Assembly: GCF_027497235.1 (NCBI RefSeq)
Contig: NZ_CP114902.1
Span: 682,001 to 746,000 of the forward strand
From: Micromonospora sp. WMMD1128
GTDB lineage: Bacteria; Actinomycetota; Actinomycetes; Mycobacteriales; Micromonosporaceae
DNA length: 64,000 nucleotides
Direction: 5' to 3'
How positions within the stretch are numbered: position 1 is the stretch's first letter; every line of letters begins with the position of its first letter. Below the pieces are notes generated by a model, which was not told the origin of the DNA, did not search any database, and saw nothing but the letters and a program-made list of their open reading frames with translations. The position numbers were made by a program, and so were the translations under genes. Below, piece by piece: positions 47,983-57,688 of the stretch.

Positions 47983-49467
47983 CTAGTCCTCCCAGTTCAG
48001 GGTGCGCTGCACGGCCTTGTGCCACTGGCGCAGTTGATGCTGCCGGTGCGCCGGGTCCATGGCCGACTCCCACTGGGCGTCGGAGCGCCACTTCTCCCGC
48101 AGCGTGGCCAGGTCCGGCCAGAAGCCGACCGCCAGGCCGGCCGCGTAGGCGGCGCCGAGGCAGGTGGTCTCGGTGATCCGCGAGCGCACCACCGGCACGT
48201 CGAGCACGTCGGCGAGAAACTGCATCAGCAGCGCGTTGCCGGTCATCCCGCCGTCCACCCGCAGCCGGCGCAGCGCGACGTCGGAGTCGGCGTTCATCGC
48301 GTCGACCACCTCGCGGGTCTGGAAGGCGGACGCCTCCAGCGCCGCCCGGGCCAGGTGGCCCTTGGTGACGTAGCCGGTCAGACCGGCGATGACGCCCCGG
48401 GCGTCGCTGCGCCAGTGCGGGGCGAACAGGCCGGAGAAGGCCGGCACCACATAGCAGCCGCCGTTGTCGTCGACCGTGCGGGCGAGCTCCTCGACCTGCG
48501 CGGCGGTGGAGATCAGACCGAGGTTGTCGCGGAGCCACTGCACGAGTGAGCCGGTGACCGCGATCGCGCCCTCAAGCGCGTACGCGGCCGGCTGGCCCTC
48601 GATCCGGTAGGCCACGGTGGTGAGCAGGCCGTGCCGTGACGGCACCGGGCTCGCGCCGGTGTTGAGCAGCAGGAAGCTGCCGGTGCCGTAGGTGCACTTG
48701 GCCTCGCCGGGCTGGAAGCAGGTCTGCCCGAACAGCGCGGCCTGCTGGTCGCCGAGCGCGCTTGCCACCGGCACCCCGGCGAGCACTCCCTCGGCGGTGC
48801 CGTAGACCTCGGCCGAGCAGCGGATCTCGGGCAGCATCGCGGCCGGGATCCGCAGCGCGTCCAGCAGCTCGGGCGCCCAGTCGAGGGTTTCCAGGTCCAT
48901 CAGCAGGGTGCGGCTGGCGTTCGTCACGTCGGTGACGTGCCGCCCGGTCAGCTTCCAGATGAGCCAACTGTCCATGGTCCCGAACAGCACCTCGCCCCGC
49001 TCGGCCCGCTCGCGCAGCCCGTCGACGTGGTCGAGGAGCCAGCGCAGCTTCGGCCCGGCGAAGTAGGTGGCCAGGGTCAGGCCGGTGCGGGCCCGCAGCC
49101 GCTCGGCGTCGTACGTCTCGGCCAGCTCGCGCAGCAGCGGTGCGGTGCGGGTGTCCTGCCAGACGATCGCGTTGGCGACCGGCCGGCCGGTCGCCCGGTC
49201 CCAGACCACTGTGGTCTCCCGCTGGTTGGTGATGCCCACCGCGGCGAGGTGCTCGGGACCGATGTCGGCGTTCGTCAACGCCTCCCGCACCACGTGCTCG
49301 ACGTTCGTCCAGATCTCCTCCGCGTCGTGCTCGACCCAGCCGGGTCGCGGGTGGATCTGCCGGTGTTCGCGCTGGGCCACGGCGACGATCTCGCCGGCCC
49401 GGTCGAAGACGATGCACCGTGAGGAGGTGGTGCCCTGGTCGATGGCGGCGACGAACTCTCCGGTCAC
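47983..49467 (-). CDS. glpK: glycerol kinase
   Basis: This 494-residue FGGY kinase phosphorylates glycerol to sn-glycerol 3-phosphate with ATP. Visible motifs are [64 protein letters not shown] and the C-terminal [20 protein letters not shown]. The GTG start at 49467 has TACGGT ending 6 nt upstream (leaderless type). It is divergent from the PRPP synthetase across 65 bp. No glpF or glpD is adjacent. Confidence 0.96.
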   Translation of the reverse strand: MTGEFVAAIDQGTTSSRCIVFDRAGEIVAVAQREHRQIHPRPGWVEHDAEEIWTNVEHVVREALTNADIGPEHLAAVGITNQRETTVVWDRATGRPVANAIVWQDTRTAPLLRELAETYDAERLRARTGLTLATYFAGPKLRWLLDHVDGLRERAERGEVLFGTMDSWLIWKLTGRHVTDVTNASRTLLMDLETLDWAPELLDALRIPAAMLPEIRCSAEVYGTAEGVLAGVPVASALGDQQAALFGQTCFQPGEAKCTYGTGSFLLLNTGASPVPSRHGLLTTVAYRIEGQPAAYALEGAIAVTGSLVQWLRDNLGLISTAAQVEELARTVDDNGGCYVVPAFSGLFAPHWRSDARGVIAGLTGYVTKGHLARAALEASAFQTREVVDAMNADSDVALRRLRVDGGMTGNALLMQFLADVLDVPVVRSRITETTCLGAAYAAGLAVGFWPDLATLREKWRSDAQWESAMDPAHRQHQLRQWHKAVQRTLNWED

Positions 49468-49473
49468 GCAGGC

Positions 49474-49479
49474 ACCGTA
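49474..49479 (-). promoter_or_regulatory. -10 hexamer TACGGT of glpK, leaderless (minus strand)
   Basis: On the minus strand the hexamer ends 6 nt before the glpK GTG. Confidence 0.5.
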
Positions 49480-49518
49480 CCCGCCGGGAGCGTCCCACGC
49501 CTCCCACCGACCGGCCCG

Positions 49519-49524
49519 TACGAT
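49519..49524 (+). promoter_or_regulatory. -10 hexamer TACGAT, leaderless
   Basis: The hexamer ends 8 nt before the GTG of the PRPP synthetase at 49533. Confidence 0.45.
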
Positions 49525-49532
49525 CAGCAGAC

Positions 49533-50471
49533 GTGCGTGACATTGCCGTGTTCAGCGGGACCGCCCACCCCGACCTCGCCGCCGAGATCTGCGCCCACCT
49601 CGCCGTACCGCTGCATCCGGTGCGGGTGTCCCGGTTCGCCAACGACTGCCTTGAGGTGCAGTTGCAGGCGAACTGCCGGGAGCGGGACGTCTTCCTCATC
49701 CAGCCGCTGGTGCCGCCGGTGCAGGAGCACCTGGTCGAGCTGCTGCTCATGATCGACGCGGCCCGGGGCGCGTCGGCCGGCCGGATCACGGTGGTGCTGC
49801 CGCACTACGCGTACGCCCGGTCGGACAAGAAGGACGCGCCGCGCATCTCCATCGGCGGGCGGCTCGTCGCCGACCTGCTCACCTCGGCCGGGGCGCACCG
49901 GGTGCTGGCCATGACGCTGCACTCGCCGCAGGTGCACGGTTTCTTCAGCGTCCCGGTGGACCACCTGCACGCGTTGCGCGAGCTGGCCGCCCACTTCCGC
50001 GGGTACGACCTGGGCAACGCGGTGGTGGTCTCGCCGGATCTGGGCAACGCGAAGGAGGCGGCGGCGTTCGCCCGGATGCTCGGCACCCCGGTGGCAGCCG
50101 GCGCGAAGCAGCGGTTCAGCGACGACCGGGTGCAGATCAGCACGATCATCGGGGACGTGGCGGACCGCGACGTGATCGTGCTGGACGACGAGATCGCGAA
50201 GGGCAGCACGGTGGTCGAGTTGATCTCGCACCTGCGGGAGCGGCGGGTCCGCTCGATCCGGCTGGCCTGCACGCACGGGCTCTTCTCCAGCGGCGCGTTG
50301 GAGCGGCTGAGCGCGCAGGACGGCGTGTTGGAGATCGTCTGCACCAACACCGTGCCGATCCCGGCGGAGAAGCGGGTGCCGAAGCTTGAGGTGTTGTCGG
50401 TGGCGCCGGCCCTGGCCGAGGCGATGCGCCGGATCCACAACGGCGAGTCGGTGAGCGCGCTCTTCGGGTGA
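49533..50471 (+). CDS. ribose-phosphate pyrophosphokinase, variant form
   Basis: This 312-residue PRPP synthetase starts at a GTG ([20 protein letters not shown]). [20 protein letters not shown] and the ATP segment [20 protein letters not shown] are present. The PRPP loop reads [16 protein letters not shown] instead of the usual DDMIDTGGT, and the ATP region differs from the RQDRK of class I enzymes. This may be a second, divergent PRPP synthetase next to a standard copy elsewhere, perhaps class II-like. It supplies PRPP for nucleotide, His and Trp synthesis. It is divergent from glpK. Confidence 0.85.
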   Translation: MRDIAVFSGTAHPDLAAEICAHLAVPLHPVRVSRFANDCLEVQLQANCRERDVFLIQPLVPPVQEHLVELLLMIDAARGASAGRITVVLPHYAYARSDKKDAPRISIGGRLVADLLTSAGAHRVLAMTLHSPQVHGFFSVPVDHLHALRELAAHFRGYDLGNAVVVSPDLGNAKEAAAFARMLGTPVAAGAKQRFSDDRVQISTIIGDVADRDVIVLDDEIAKGSTVVELISHLRERRVRSIRLACTHGLFSSGALERLSAQDGVLEIVCTNTVPIPAEKRVPKLEVLSVAPALAEAMRRIHNGESVSALFG

Positions 50472-50550
50472 GGGCGGGGGCGGCCGGGCCGCCGCCCCGA
50501 GGGCCGGGTCGCGGCCGGACGGTCAGCCCGACGGCCGGGTGGCGGGACGG

Positions 50551-51018
50551 TCAGCCGTCGAGCGGGCCGGCGGTGGGCTGGCGGGTGGTCAACGCCGCGG
50601 TGATCCGGACCACCGTGCCGGCGTCGCCGGTCTCGACCTCCATGGTGTCGCTCAGCTCCCGGGCCAACCAGAGGCCCCAACCGCCGGCGGTCTCCGGCGC
50701 CGGTCGGTCGCGGTCGCGCAGCCGCCGTTCGCTGATCCCGGAGCCGTGGTCGGCGACCTCGCAGACCAGCTCGCCGGTCCGGCGCCAGAGCCGGAGCCGG
50801 CCCTGCCCGCCGCCGTGCCGGACCGCGTTGGTGATCAGCTCGTTGACCGCCAGCACGAAGTCGTCGAGCCGCTGGCCGGCGAGACCCACGGCGTGCGCGC
50901 AGGAGGTGACCGAGTGCCGAAGCTCGGTCACCTGGGCCTGGTCGAAGGTCTCGGCGATCAGGAGGGAGGTTTCGATGGGCACAACCGTACGCGGTGCGGG
51001 GAGTTCTCCGTTTGTCAT
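50551..51018 (-). CDS. RsbW-type anti-sigma/serine-kinase ATP-binding protein
   Basis: The protein has 155 residues from the ATG at 51018. The HATPase_c_2 fold shows the N-box FVLAVNELITNAVRHGGGQG, the G1 box EVADHGSGI and the G2 region GGWGLWLARELSDTMEV. Such proteins bind or phosphorylate STAS anti-anti-sigma factors and control alternative sigma factors. No partner is adjacent. It is divergent from the sensor kinase at 51132. Confidence 0.88.
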   Translation of the reverse strand: MTNGELPAPRTVVPIETSLLIAETFDQAQVTELRHSVTSCAHAVGLAGQRLDDFVLAVNELITNAVRHGGGQGRLRLWRRTGELVCEVADHGSGISERRLRDRDRPAPETAGGWGLWLARELSDTMEVETGDAGTVVRITAALTTRQPTAGPLDG

Positions 51019-51131
51019 GACCCGTCCCGACGATGCTTCCCGACGACTTCGCGGCTTTTCCACCGTACGTCAGGGTTTCCCGGACCGCTCCCGGAGGCCC
51101 CCCGGTGACCGGCTGTGGCAGGGTGGCGGCC

Positions 51132-52256
51132 ATGCCGTCGTCCTCCGGCCTGGAAGGCCCGCTCTGGCGGTCCCTCGCCGTGTTCCGGTTCGCCTCCCTG
51201 GCGTACGTCGGGGTGCTCGTGCTCCGCGACGGCGGCCAGTACGCGCACCCGGTGGCGGCCGGTGGTGTCCTGCTCGGCATGCTGGCCTGGAGCGGCGTGA
51301 CGACGGCCGGCTACCGCCGCCCGGCCGGGCGGCGTTGGCCGCTGCTCCTGGCCGACCTGGTGGTGGTGCTGGCGATCATTCTGGCCACGCCGTGGGTGGT
51401 CGGCCGGCCGGCGCTCGCCGCCGGCGTGCCGGTCCTGACCTCGGCCTGGCTCGCCGGGCCGGTGCTGGCGTGGGCGGTCGCCGGCGGGCGGCGGTGGGGC
51501 ACGGTGGCCGCGCTCGTGCTCGGCGCCGCCGACCTGGCCACCCGGGATCCGATCAACCCGTCCGCGTTCACCGGGGCGATCCTCCTGCTGCTGGCCGGCG
51601 TGGTGGTCGGGCACGTGGCCCGGCTCGCCGTGGAGGCGGAGGCCCGGTTGCAGCGGGCGGTGGAGCTGGAGGCGGCCACCCGCGAGCGGGAGCGGCTGGC
51701 CCGGGACATCCACGACTCGGTGCTCCAGGTGCTGTCGTTGGTCCGGCGGCGCGGCGCCGACCTGGACGGCGAGGCGGCCGAACTGGCCCGGCTGGCCGGC
51801 GAGCAGGAGGCCGCGCTGCGGTCGCTGATCGGCCGGGCGGGTGCGGTGCCGGAGCGGGCCGGCGACGACCGGGACCTCCGCGACCTGCTCGACCGGTACG
51901 CCTCGGGCCAGGTTCAGGTGGCCGCGCCGGCCACCCCGGTGCCGCTGCCCGCGCGGGCGGCCGGAGAGCTGGCCGCGGCGGTCGGCGCGGCGCTTGACAA
52001 CGTGACCCGGCACGCCGGTGGGCGGGCCTGGGTGCTGATCGAGGACGAGGAGGAGACGGTGACCGTCTCGGTACGCGACGAGGGGCCGGGTATTCCGGAC
52101 GGGCGGCTGGCGGAGGCCGCGGCGCAGGGCCGGCTCGGGGTGGCCCAGTCGATCCGTGGTCGGGTGGCGGATCTGGGCGGCGACGTCCGGATCGTGTCCG
52201 CACCCGGCGCCGGGACCGAGATCGAGCTGACCGTGCCGAGGAGCCGGCGGCGGTGA
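51132..52256 (+). CDS. two-component sensor histidine kinase (HisKA_3)
   Basis: This 374-residue membrane kinase has about five hydrophobic segments in residues 15-165 (for example LLLADLVVVLAIILATPWVV). The phosphoacceptor sequence is RERLARDIHDSVLQVLSLVR, typical of NarL-type partners. An N-box (AAVGAALDNVTRHAGG) and G boxes (VRDEGPGIPDG, GRLGVAQSIRGRVADLGG) complete the ATPase domain. The signal is unknown. The response regulator start overlaps its stop (GTGA). Confidence 0.92.
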   Translation: MPSSSGLEGPLWRSLAVFRFASLAYVGVLVLRDGGQYAHPVAAGGVLLGMLAWSGVTTAGYRRPAGRRWPLLLADLVVVLAIILATPWVVGRPALAAGVPVLTSAWLAGPVLAWAVAGGRRWGTVAALVLGAADLATRDPINPSAFTGAILLLLAGVVVGHVARLAVEAEARLQRAVELEAATRERERLARDIHDSVLQVLSLVRRRGADLDGEAAELARLAGEQEAALRSLIGRAGAVPERAGDDRDLRDLLDRYASGQVQVAAPATPVPLPARAAGELAAAVGAALDNVTRHAGGRAWVLIEDEEETVTVSVRDEGPGIPDGRLAEAAAQGRLGVAQSIRGRVADLGGDVRIVSAPGAGTEIELTVPRSRRR

Positions 52257-52900
52257 GCATCCGGGTGATGGTGGTCGACGACCACCCGATGTGGCGGGAG
52301 GGGGTGGCCCGCGACCTGACCGAGGCCGGCCTCCAGGTGGTGGCGACGAGCGGCGAGGGGCGGCAGGCGGTCCGGGTGGCCGCGGCGGCCCGACCCGACC
52401 TGGTCGTGCTCGACCTGCAACTGCCGGACGTCTCCGGGGTGGAGGTGGTCCGGGGGCTGCGCGCGGCGCTGCCCGACGTGCGGGTGCTCATGCTCTCGGC
52501 AAGCGGTGAGCCGCAGAGCGTCCTGGACGCGGTCAAGGCCGGCGCGACCGGCTACCTGGTCAAGTCGGCCGCCCCGGCCGAGTTCCTCGACGCGGTACGC
52601 CGCACCGCGGCCGGCGAGCCGGTGTTCACCCCCGGTCTGGCCGGTCTGGTGCTCGGCGAGTACCGCCGGCTGGCCGCCGCGCCGCCGGCCCCGCACGACG
52701 ACGCACCCCGGCTCACCGAACGGGAGACCGAGGTGCTGCGCCTGGTCGCCAAGGGGCTGTCCTACAAGCAGATCGCCGAGCGGCTCCGGCTGTCGCACCG
52801 GACCGTGCAGAACCATGTGCAGAACACCCTGGGCAAGCTCCAGTTGCACAACCGGGTCGAGTTGACCCGGTACGCCATCGAGCGGGGCCTGGACGGGTGA
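52253..52900 (+). CDS. NarL/LuxR-type response regulator
   Basis: This 215-residue protein has a receiver with VMVVDDHPMWREG (acidic pocket), the phospho-Asp in DLVVLDLQLPDVSG and Lys in GYLVKSAAP. A LuxR helix-turn-helix follows (LTERETEVLRLVAKGLSYKQ, then RLSHRTVQNHVQNTLGKL). Its GTG overlaps the kinase stop, so the two form a coupled pair. Targets are unknown. Confidence 0.94.
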   Translation: MSIRVMVVDDHPMWREGVARDLTEAGLQVVATSGEGRQAVRVAAAARPDLVVLDLQLPDVSGVEVVRGLRAALPDVRVLMLSASGEPQSVLDAVKAGATGYLVKSAAPAEFLDAVRRTAAGEPVFTPGLAGLVLGEYRRLAAAPPAPHDDAPRLTERETEVLRLVAKGLSYKQIAERLRLSHRTVQNHVQNTLGKLQLHNRVELTRYAIERGLDG

Positions 52901-52901
52901 G

Positions 52902-53474
52902 TCACTGCGTCGGCGGGGGCTGGGTCTCGTGCACCGCCAGCTCCTCGGCGGTCGCCCCGCCCCCGGCGGCGCCGGCGTCGTAGGCGACGTTGTCGGTCTC
53001 CAGGTCGGTGTGCGCCCCCTCGTCCGGCTCGACCAGCCGGCCCACCTCGTGGTCGGCGACCGTGCCGAGCTGACCGTGGTCGTAGATCGAGACCGGAGAG
53101 TTCGGGTCGGAGACCGGGCCCGGGTCGAGCACGTCCGCGTCGAGTTGGGCCTGCGCGGCGGCCTCCTCGCTGTCCGCCTCGGCGGCGATCGCCGGGTCGA
53201 CCGGGCCGGCGAGCGGATCGTCGGCCGGACGTTCGTACCGCTCGCGGTCGAGCTTGTCGTCGAGCGACTCGCCGTCGAGCTGTTCCTCGGCCGTGGTACC
53301 GAACTGGTCCACGGCGACCGGGGTGCGGTCGCCGGGGATCTGGGCCGGCTCCGGGCCGTCCGCCTCGCGCCCGGTGAGCACGTCGTCGTTGGCGGTGGAG
53401 TCGTCGTCGGCGGTGTCGGGCAGGCCCTCCGCCTCGGGGTCGGACACGGGGGTGGGGAACTCGTCGTCGCGCAT
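52902..53474 (-). CDS. DUF5709 acidic protein
   Basis: This 190-residue protein is very rich in Asp, Glu and Pro with no hydrophobic core, probably largely disordered. Typical phrases are ESLDDKLDRERYERPADDP and VSIYDHGQLGTVADHEVGRL, followed by DEGAHTDLETDNVAYDAG. The family is restricted to actinobacteria, with unknown function. It is convergent with the response regulator, with almost no gap. Confidence 0.85.
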   Translation of the reverse strand: MRDDEFPTPVSDPEAEGLPDTADDDSTANDDVLTGREADGPEPAQIPGDRTPVAVDQFGTTAEEQLDGESLDDKLDRERYERPADDPLAGPVDPAIAAEADSEEAAAQAQLDADVLDPGPVSDPNSPVSIYDHGQLGTVADHEVGRLVEPDEGAHTDLETDNVAYDAGAAGGGATAEELAVHETQPPPTQ

Positions 53475-53554
53475 GCCGGGGAACTACCCACTGCGCTCGC
53501 CGCATTAACCGCCACCGGCCGGGAGGATCGGGAGAAACGGGGCGAAACCGCTCC

Positions 53555-54319
53555 TCAGTTGCGGAAGGCGGCCTCGTCCTCGGCGTACAGCACGCACCAC
53601 ACCACCTTGCCGTCGGGCAGCGGGGTGCTGCCCCAACGCCGGGCCACCGTGTCGATGAGCAGCAGCCCCCGACCGCCGACGGAGTCGACAGGCGCCGGAC
53701 CGGCGTACGCGGGACGCCCGCCGGCATGGTCGCGGACGGCCATGTGCAGGGCGTCGCCGCGCGGCGCCAGCCGGAGCGTCATCGGGGTCGCCGCGTGCGC
53801 GACCACGTTGTTGACCATCTCGGTGACCGCGATGCAGGCCGGCTCCGCCAGCTCCGGCAGGCCCCACCGGAGGCACCCGGCGGCGACCAGCGACCGGGCC
53901 TCGCGGGCGGCCTCCGGCACCGGGGGCAGATCGGCGTCGCGCAGGTCGGTCGGCGCGGGCGCCGGTGGGTCGACCGGGTCGACCTGGTTGGGCGGGCCGA
54001 GCAGGTCGGGCGGGTCGAGCAGCAGCTCGGCGGCCGGCCAGTCGGCGACCGCGCGGCGGACCGCGTCGAGCACGTCACGGACGGACGGGTCGGGGATCCG
54101 CAGCCCGGACAGGTCGACCCGCACCGGGCCCGGCCGCTCCCAGAGCCGGGCGAGCAGCGCGCCGCGTACCGCCTCGGCCCCGGGCCGGTCGAGCACCCCG
54201 GTCAGCCGGACCGTCGCGGAATCGTCGGTCTCCACCAGGCAATGCGCGTCCGTCGGCATGATCGTCCCATTGTGCACGTCGGCCCCCAGGCGCGCATCGG
54301 TCCGCTCGACGGGACTCAT
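53555..54319 (-). CDS. STAS-HATPase fusion, anti-sigma regulatory type
   Basis: The protein has 254 residues. The N-terminal half is STAS-like (TVRLTGVLDRPGAEAVRGAL, then VRVDLSGLRIPDPSVRD). The C-terminal half is an RsbW-like ATPase (CIAVTEMVNNVVAHAATPMT, AVRDHAGGRP, GGRGLLLIDTVARRWGS). The fusion joins an anti-anti-sigma-like and an anti-sigma-like module in one chain. The ATG at 54319 overlaps the stop of the upstream dehydrogenase (ATGA), so the two are coupled; a later in-frame ATG at 54259 is possible. Confidence 0.82.
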   Translation of the reverse strand: MSPVERTDARLGADVHNGTIMPTDAHCLVETDDSATVRLTGVLDRPGAEAVRGALLARLWERPGPVRVDLSGLRIPDPSVRDVLDAVRRAVADWPAAELLLDPPDLLGPPNQVDPVDPPAPAPTDLRDADLPPVPEAAREARSLVAAGCLRWGLPELAEPACIAVTEMVNNVVAHAATPMTLRLAPRGDALHMAVRDHAGGRPAYAGPAPVDSVGGRGLLLIDTVARRWGSTPLPDGKVVWCVLYAEDEAAFRN

Positions 54320-55317
54320 GGGCGACCGGACCTGGAACGTCGGCTGAACGCCGCGACCGTGCCGACCGCGGTGCCGGCCGCGGCCAGCCCGAAGGCCGCC
54401 GTCAACCGCAGCAACTGGCCGCGCCGGCCGGACCAGCCGTCGGTACGCATCCCCTCCCCGTCCGGGGTGAAGACGTTGCCGGTGGCGTCCAGGCGTACGC
54501 CGGGGCCGAACTGGGTGCGCGCGGTGTACCAGCCGAGCACCCGCTCGGCGAGCGCCGGGGCCAGCCGCCACTGGAGGCCCATCAGCCGGGCCGCGCCGCC
54601 CGCGTACGCCTCCCGGCGCGGCCGGCGCAACAGCCGGAGCATCGTCGCGGCGACCATCTCCGGCGGGTAGACCGGCGGTGGCGGGGTCAGCTCCCGCCCG
54701 GTGTGGTTCGCGGCGTGCCGGAAGAACGGCGTGTCGATGGTGGCCGGCAGCACGGTGCAGAGCGAGACGTTCCCGCGGCCGGTCACCCGCAGCTCCTGCC
54801 GGACCGTGTCGGACAGCCCGCGGATGGCGTGCTTGGTGGCGTTGTACGCCGACTGGTACGGCATGGCCACCTCGGCCAGCACGGACGCGTTGTTGATCAG
54901 CACCCCGCCGCCGGCCGCCACGAGCCAGGGCAGTGCGGCCCGGGTCCCGTGCACGGTGCCGAGCAGGTTCACCTCGACCACCCGGCGGAACTCGGCCACC
55001 GGGATCTCGTCGAACAAGCCGACGGTGCCCACCGCCGCGTTGTTGATCCAGGCGTCGAGATGCCCGTACTCGGCAGCCGCTCGCGCCGCCAGGAGTTCCA
55101 CCGCGTCCGGATCGGTCATGTCGGTGGGCACCACGAGGGCATGCCCGCCGAGTTCCCGGCAGTGCGCGGCGACGCGGTCGAGGGCCGTCTCGGTCCGGGC
55201 GGCCAGCACCACGGCCGCCCCCTGACCGGCCAGGACGTACGCGGTGGCCGCGCCGATGCCGCTGGAGGCGCCGGTGATGACGACTGTGGCATCGGCGAGA
55301 TCTCGGGTGAGCGCCAT
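54316..55317 (-). CDS. short-chain dehydrogenase/reductase
   Basis: This 333-residue classical SDR has the cofactor motif VVITGASSGIGAATAYVLAG, NNAAVG after strand 4 and the catalytic YNATK (in YQSAYNATKHAIRGL) with Ser in INNASVLAEV. A C-terminal extension of about 90 residues ends in a hydrophobic helix (LLRLTAAFGLAAAGTAVGTV), so it may be membrane-attached. The substrate is unknown. It is coupled to the STAS-HATPase gene. Confidence 0.9.
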   Translation of the reverse strand: MALTRDLADATVVITGASSGIGAATAYVLAGQGAAVVLAARTETALDRVAAHCRELGGHALVVPTDMTDPDAVELLAARAAAEYGHLDAWINNAAVGTVGLFDEIPVAEFRRVVEVNLLGTVHGTRAALPWLVAAGGGVLINNASVLAEVAMPYQSAYNATKHAIRGLSDTVRQELRVTGRGNVSLCTVLPATIDTPFFRHAANHTGRELTPPPPVYPPEMVAATMLRLLRRPRREAYAGGAARLMGLQWRLAPALAERVLGWYTARTQFGPGVRLDATGNVFTPDGEGMRTDGWSGRRGQLLRLTAAFGLAAAGTAVGTVAAFSRRSRSGRP

Positions 55318-55509
55318 TCCTCGGCGGTACCCCAGGGCCGGCCGGTCATGCCGGCGACCCGGACGCTGATCGGGTTCGGTCGGAACCGGTGTCCCGCCCA
55401 TGGGACGCTCGCCACCATGCTGATCTGCCAGGTTTGGGGCCGGCGACCCCGGGTTAATGGGACGCTCTACCGGGAGACCCAGCTACCGAGCAACGCATGG
55501 AGGTGCACC

Positions 55510-56775
55510 ATGCGCGTCGGCCTTGTATGCGCGCACGCCGGCTCGTCCACCGATGGTCCCATGGTCGGGACTCAGGAGCACATTGCGCGCGTGGCGGCTG
55601 AACTCGCCGCCCGGGGCCATGAGGTCCGTGTGTACGAACGCCGCGACGCGGCCGTCCAGCCCGCCCTGGCGGAGCTGGACGGCTACCGCCTGGAACGTGT
55701 TCCGGTCGGGCCGCCCGACCCGCTGCCCACCGCCGAACTGGTGCCGCACGTGGCCGAGTTCGGCAGGTGGCTGACCGACGCCTGGTCCGGCGACTGGACA
55801 CCCGACGTGGTGCACGGCCACTACTGGGTCGGCGGGCTGGCCGCGGCCCAGGCGGTCCGCGCCACGAACATCCCGGTGGTGCAGACCTTCCACTCGCTCG
55901 GCGTCGAGCAGCTCCGCCACCTCGGCCGCGGCTACACCGGGCCGGGCCAGCGGATCCCGCTCGAACGGGCGCTGACCCGGGCGGTCGACGTCGCGGTCGC
56001 CCAGTGCAACGACGAGGTCGACGAGCTGACCCGGATGGGCCTGCAACGCACCTCGGTGGCGATGGTGCCGACCGGCGTGGACACCGGGCAGTTCCACCCC
56101 GACGGCGAAGCGGCCCCGCGGGACCAGCGACCCCGGATCCTCTCCGTGGGCGGGCTCGCGCCCGGACACGGCCAGGACGACCTGATCCGGGCGATGCGGC
56201 TGGTCGGGGACGCGGAACTGGTGATCGCCGGTGGTCCGCCCGCCGAGCGGCTGGCCCGGCACGCGGAGGCGCGCCGGCTGCGCGAGCTGGCCGAGCGGAC
56301 CGGAGTGGCGGAGCGGATCCAACTCGTCGGCGCGGTCCCGCACGACCAGATGGCCACCTGGTACCGCTCCGCGGACGTGGTGGCCTGCACCCCGCACTAC
56401 TCGTCCGCCGGGCGGGTGTCGCTGGAGGCGATGGCCTGCGGCGTGCCCGTGGTCGGCTACGCCATGGGCGGCATCGCCGACGCCGTCGTCGACGAGGTGA
56501 CCGGCAAGCTGGTGCCGCCCGGCGACGTGCGCACGCTCGGCGTCACCCTGCGCCGGATGCTCACCGACAACGCCGGCCGGTTCGCGTACGGGCATGCGGC
56601 CGTGGACCGGGTGCGGTGCAGCTACAGCTGGGAGCGGACGGCCGCGGCGCTGGAGCGACTCTACGAGCGGGTGATCGGGCGTCGCCGGCCGGCCACGGTG
56701 GAGCCGACGACCGCCCCGGTCGGGGTCGAGGTCGAGGCGGCCGTCCCGGAACGCGGGCCGCTCGAAGCGGCCTGA
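55510..56775 (+). CDS. GT4-family glycosyltransferase
   Basis: The protein has 421 residues in a GT-B fold. The N-terminal domain starts MRVGLVCAHAGSSTDGPMVG and contains WTPDVVHGHYWVGGLAA. The C-terminal domain has RPRILSVGGLAPGHGQDDLI and the donor-site region SSAGRVSLEAMACGVPVVGY, in which the first Glu of the EX7E motif is replaced. It should transfer a sugar from a nucleotide donor to an unknown acceptor. GGAGGTG lies 4 nt before the ATG. The last 115 bp overlap the 3' end of the convergent permease gene. Confidence 0.9.
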   Translation: MRVGLVCAHAGSSTDGPMVGTQEHIARVAAELAARGHEVRVYERRDAAVQPALAELDGYRLERVPVGPPDPLPTAELVPHVAEFGRWLTDAWSGDWTPDVVHGHYWVGGLAAAQAVRATNIPVVQTFHSLGVEQLRHLGRGYTGPGQRIPLERALTRAVDVAVAQCNDEVDELTRMGLQRTSVAMVPTGVDTGQFHPDGEAAPRDQRPRILSVGGLAPGHGQDDLIRAMRLVGDAELVIAGGPPAERLARHAEARRLRELAERTGVAERIQLVGAVPHDQMATWYRSADVVACTPHYSSAGRVSLEAMACGVPVVGYAMGGIADAVVDEVTGKLVPPGDVRTLGVTLRRMLTDNAGRFAYGHAAVDRVRCSYSWERTAAALERLYERVIGRRRPATVEPTTAPVGVEVEAAVPERGPLEAA

Positions 56776-57662
56776 GCCGGGAGCACCCCGGCACCGACCA
56801 ACGCCGGCTCCCGGCTCCGGACGGTCGCGTGGTGGTGCTGCGGCTCGGCGTACCGGGTCAGGCCGACCACGGCCGCGAGGGTGACCAGGAAGCCGAGCCC
56901 GGCCAGCCACTCCCGACCGGGCCAGATCTTGTCGTTGAGCAGCAGCAACCCGACGATCGCCGCGGGCACCGCGCCGGCCGCGTCCATCGCCGCCACCGCC
57001 GCCGTGGTCGACCCGCGTTGCATCGCCAGGCCGAGCAGCAACTGCCCGACCACCGAGTGGACGATCAGCAGGTAGAGAAGCGGATCCCGGAGGAACGCCT
57101 CCGCCGATTCGGCGGAGGCGAGTGGGCGGGCGGCCACCGCGGCGGCGGAGAACGCCATCCCGGCAAGGGAGCCCAGCACCACCGACCCGAGCGCGCCGTG
57201 CAGCCGGGCCGCGAAGAAACCCGACCCGGCGATCACGCCGAGCGCCGCCACCAGACCGACCAGCCCGGCGGTGCCGAGCTGCCGGGACGGCGCCGGCTCG
57301 GCCGACAGCACAAGCGCGGTGATCCCGCCGAACAGCAGCACCAGCAGCACCAGCTCGGCGGCCGGCAGACGCCACTTGAGCACCATCACGCCGAGCACGG
57401 CGGTCACCCCCAGCCCGGCCGCCACACTGGCCTGGACCAGGAACAGCGGCAGGTCCCGGCGGGCCAGGAAGGCGAACACGAACCCGACGACCTGGCAGCA
57501 CAGGCCGATCAGGTACGTCCGGTGACCGGCCAACCGCAGCAGCAGCCCCGGGTCGAACGTGTGGTGCACGGTGGTCCGCGCGGCGGCGACCGACTGGAGG
57601 AGGTTGGCGAAGCCGTACGCGACGATCATCGCCGCGAGGAAGCACCAACCGGAGGAGACCAC
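56661..57662 (-). CDS. DMT-family (EamA-like) permease
   Basis: This 333-residue protein has about nine or ten hydrophobic segments (for example MIVAYGFANLLQSVAAA, LVLLVLLFGGITALVLS, AAIVGLLLLNDKIWPGREWL). The GTG start at 57662 (VVSSGWCFLAAM) has TATCCT ending 6 nt upstream (leaderless type). About 50 polar C-terminal residues overlap the glycosyltransferase gene antisense. The substrate is unknown; DMT proteins export metabolites or drugs. Confidence 0.82.
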   Translation of the reverse strand: MVSSGWCFLAAMIVAYGFANLLQSVAAARTTVHHTFDPGLLLRLAGHRTYLIGLCCQVVGFVFAFLARRDLPLFLVQASVAAGLGVTAVLGVMVLKWRLPAAELVLLVLLFGGITALVLSAEPAPSRQLGTAGLVGLVAALGVIAGSGFFAARLHGALGSVVLGSLAGMAFSAAAVAARPLASAESAEAFLRDPLLYLLIVHSVVGQLLLGLAMQRGSTTAAVAAMDAAGAVPAAIVGLLLLNDKIWPGREWLAGLGFLVTLAAVVGLTRYAEPQHHHATVRSREPALVGAGVLPAQAASSGPRSGTAASTSTPTGAVVGSTVAGRRRPITRS

Positions 57663-57688
57663 CCCGCGAGGATAAGGCTCGGACCGGG

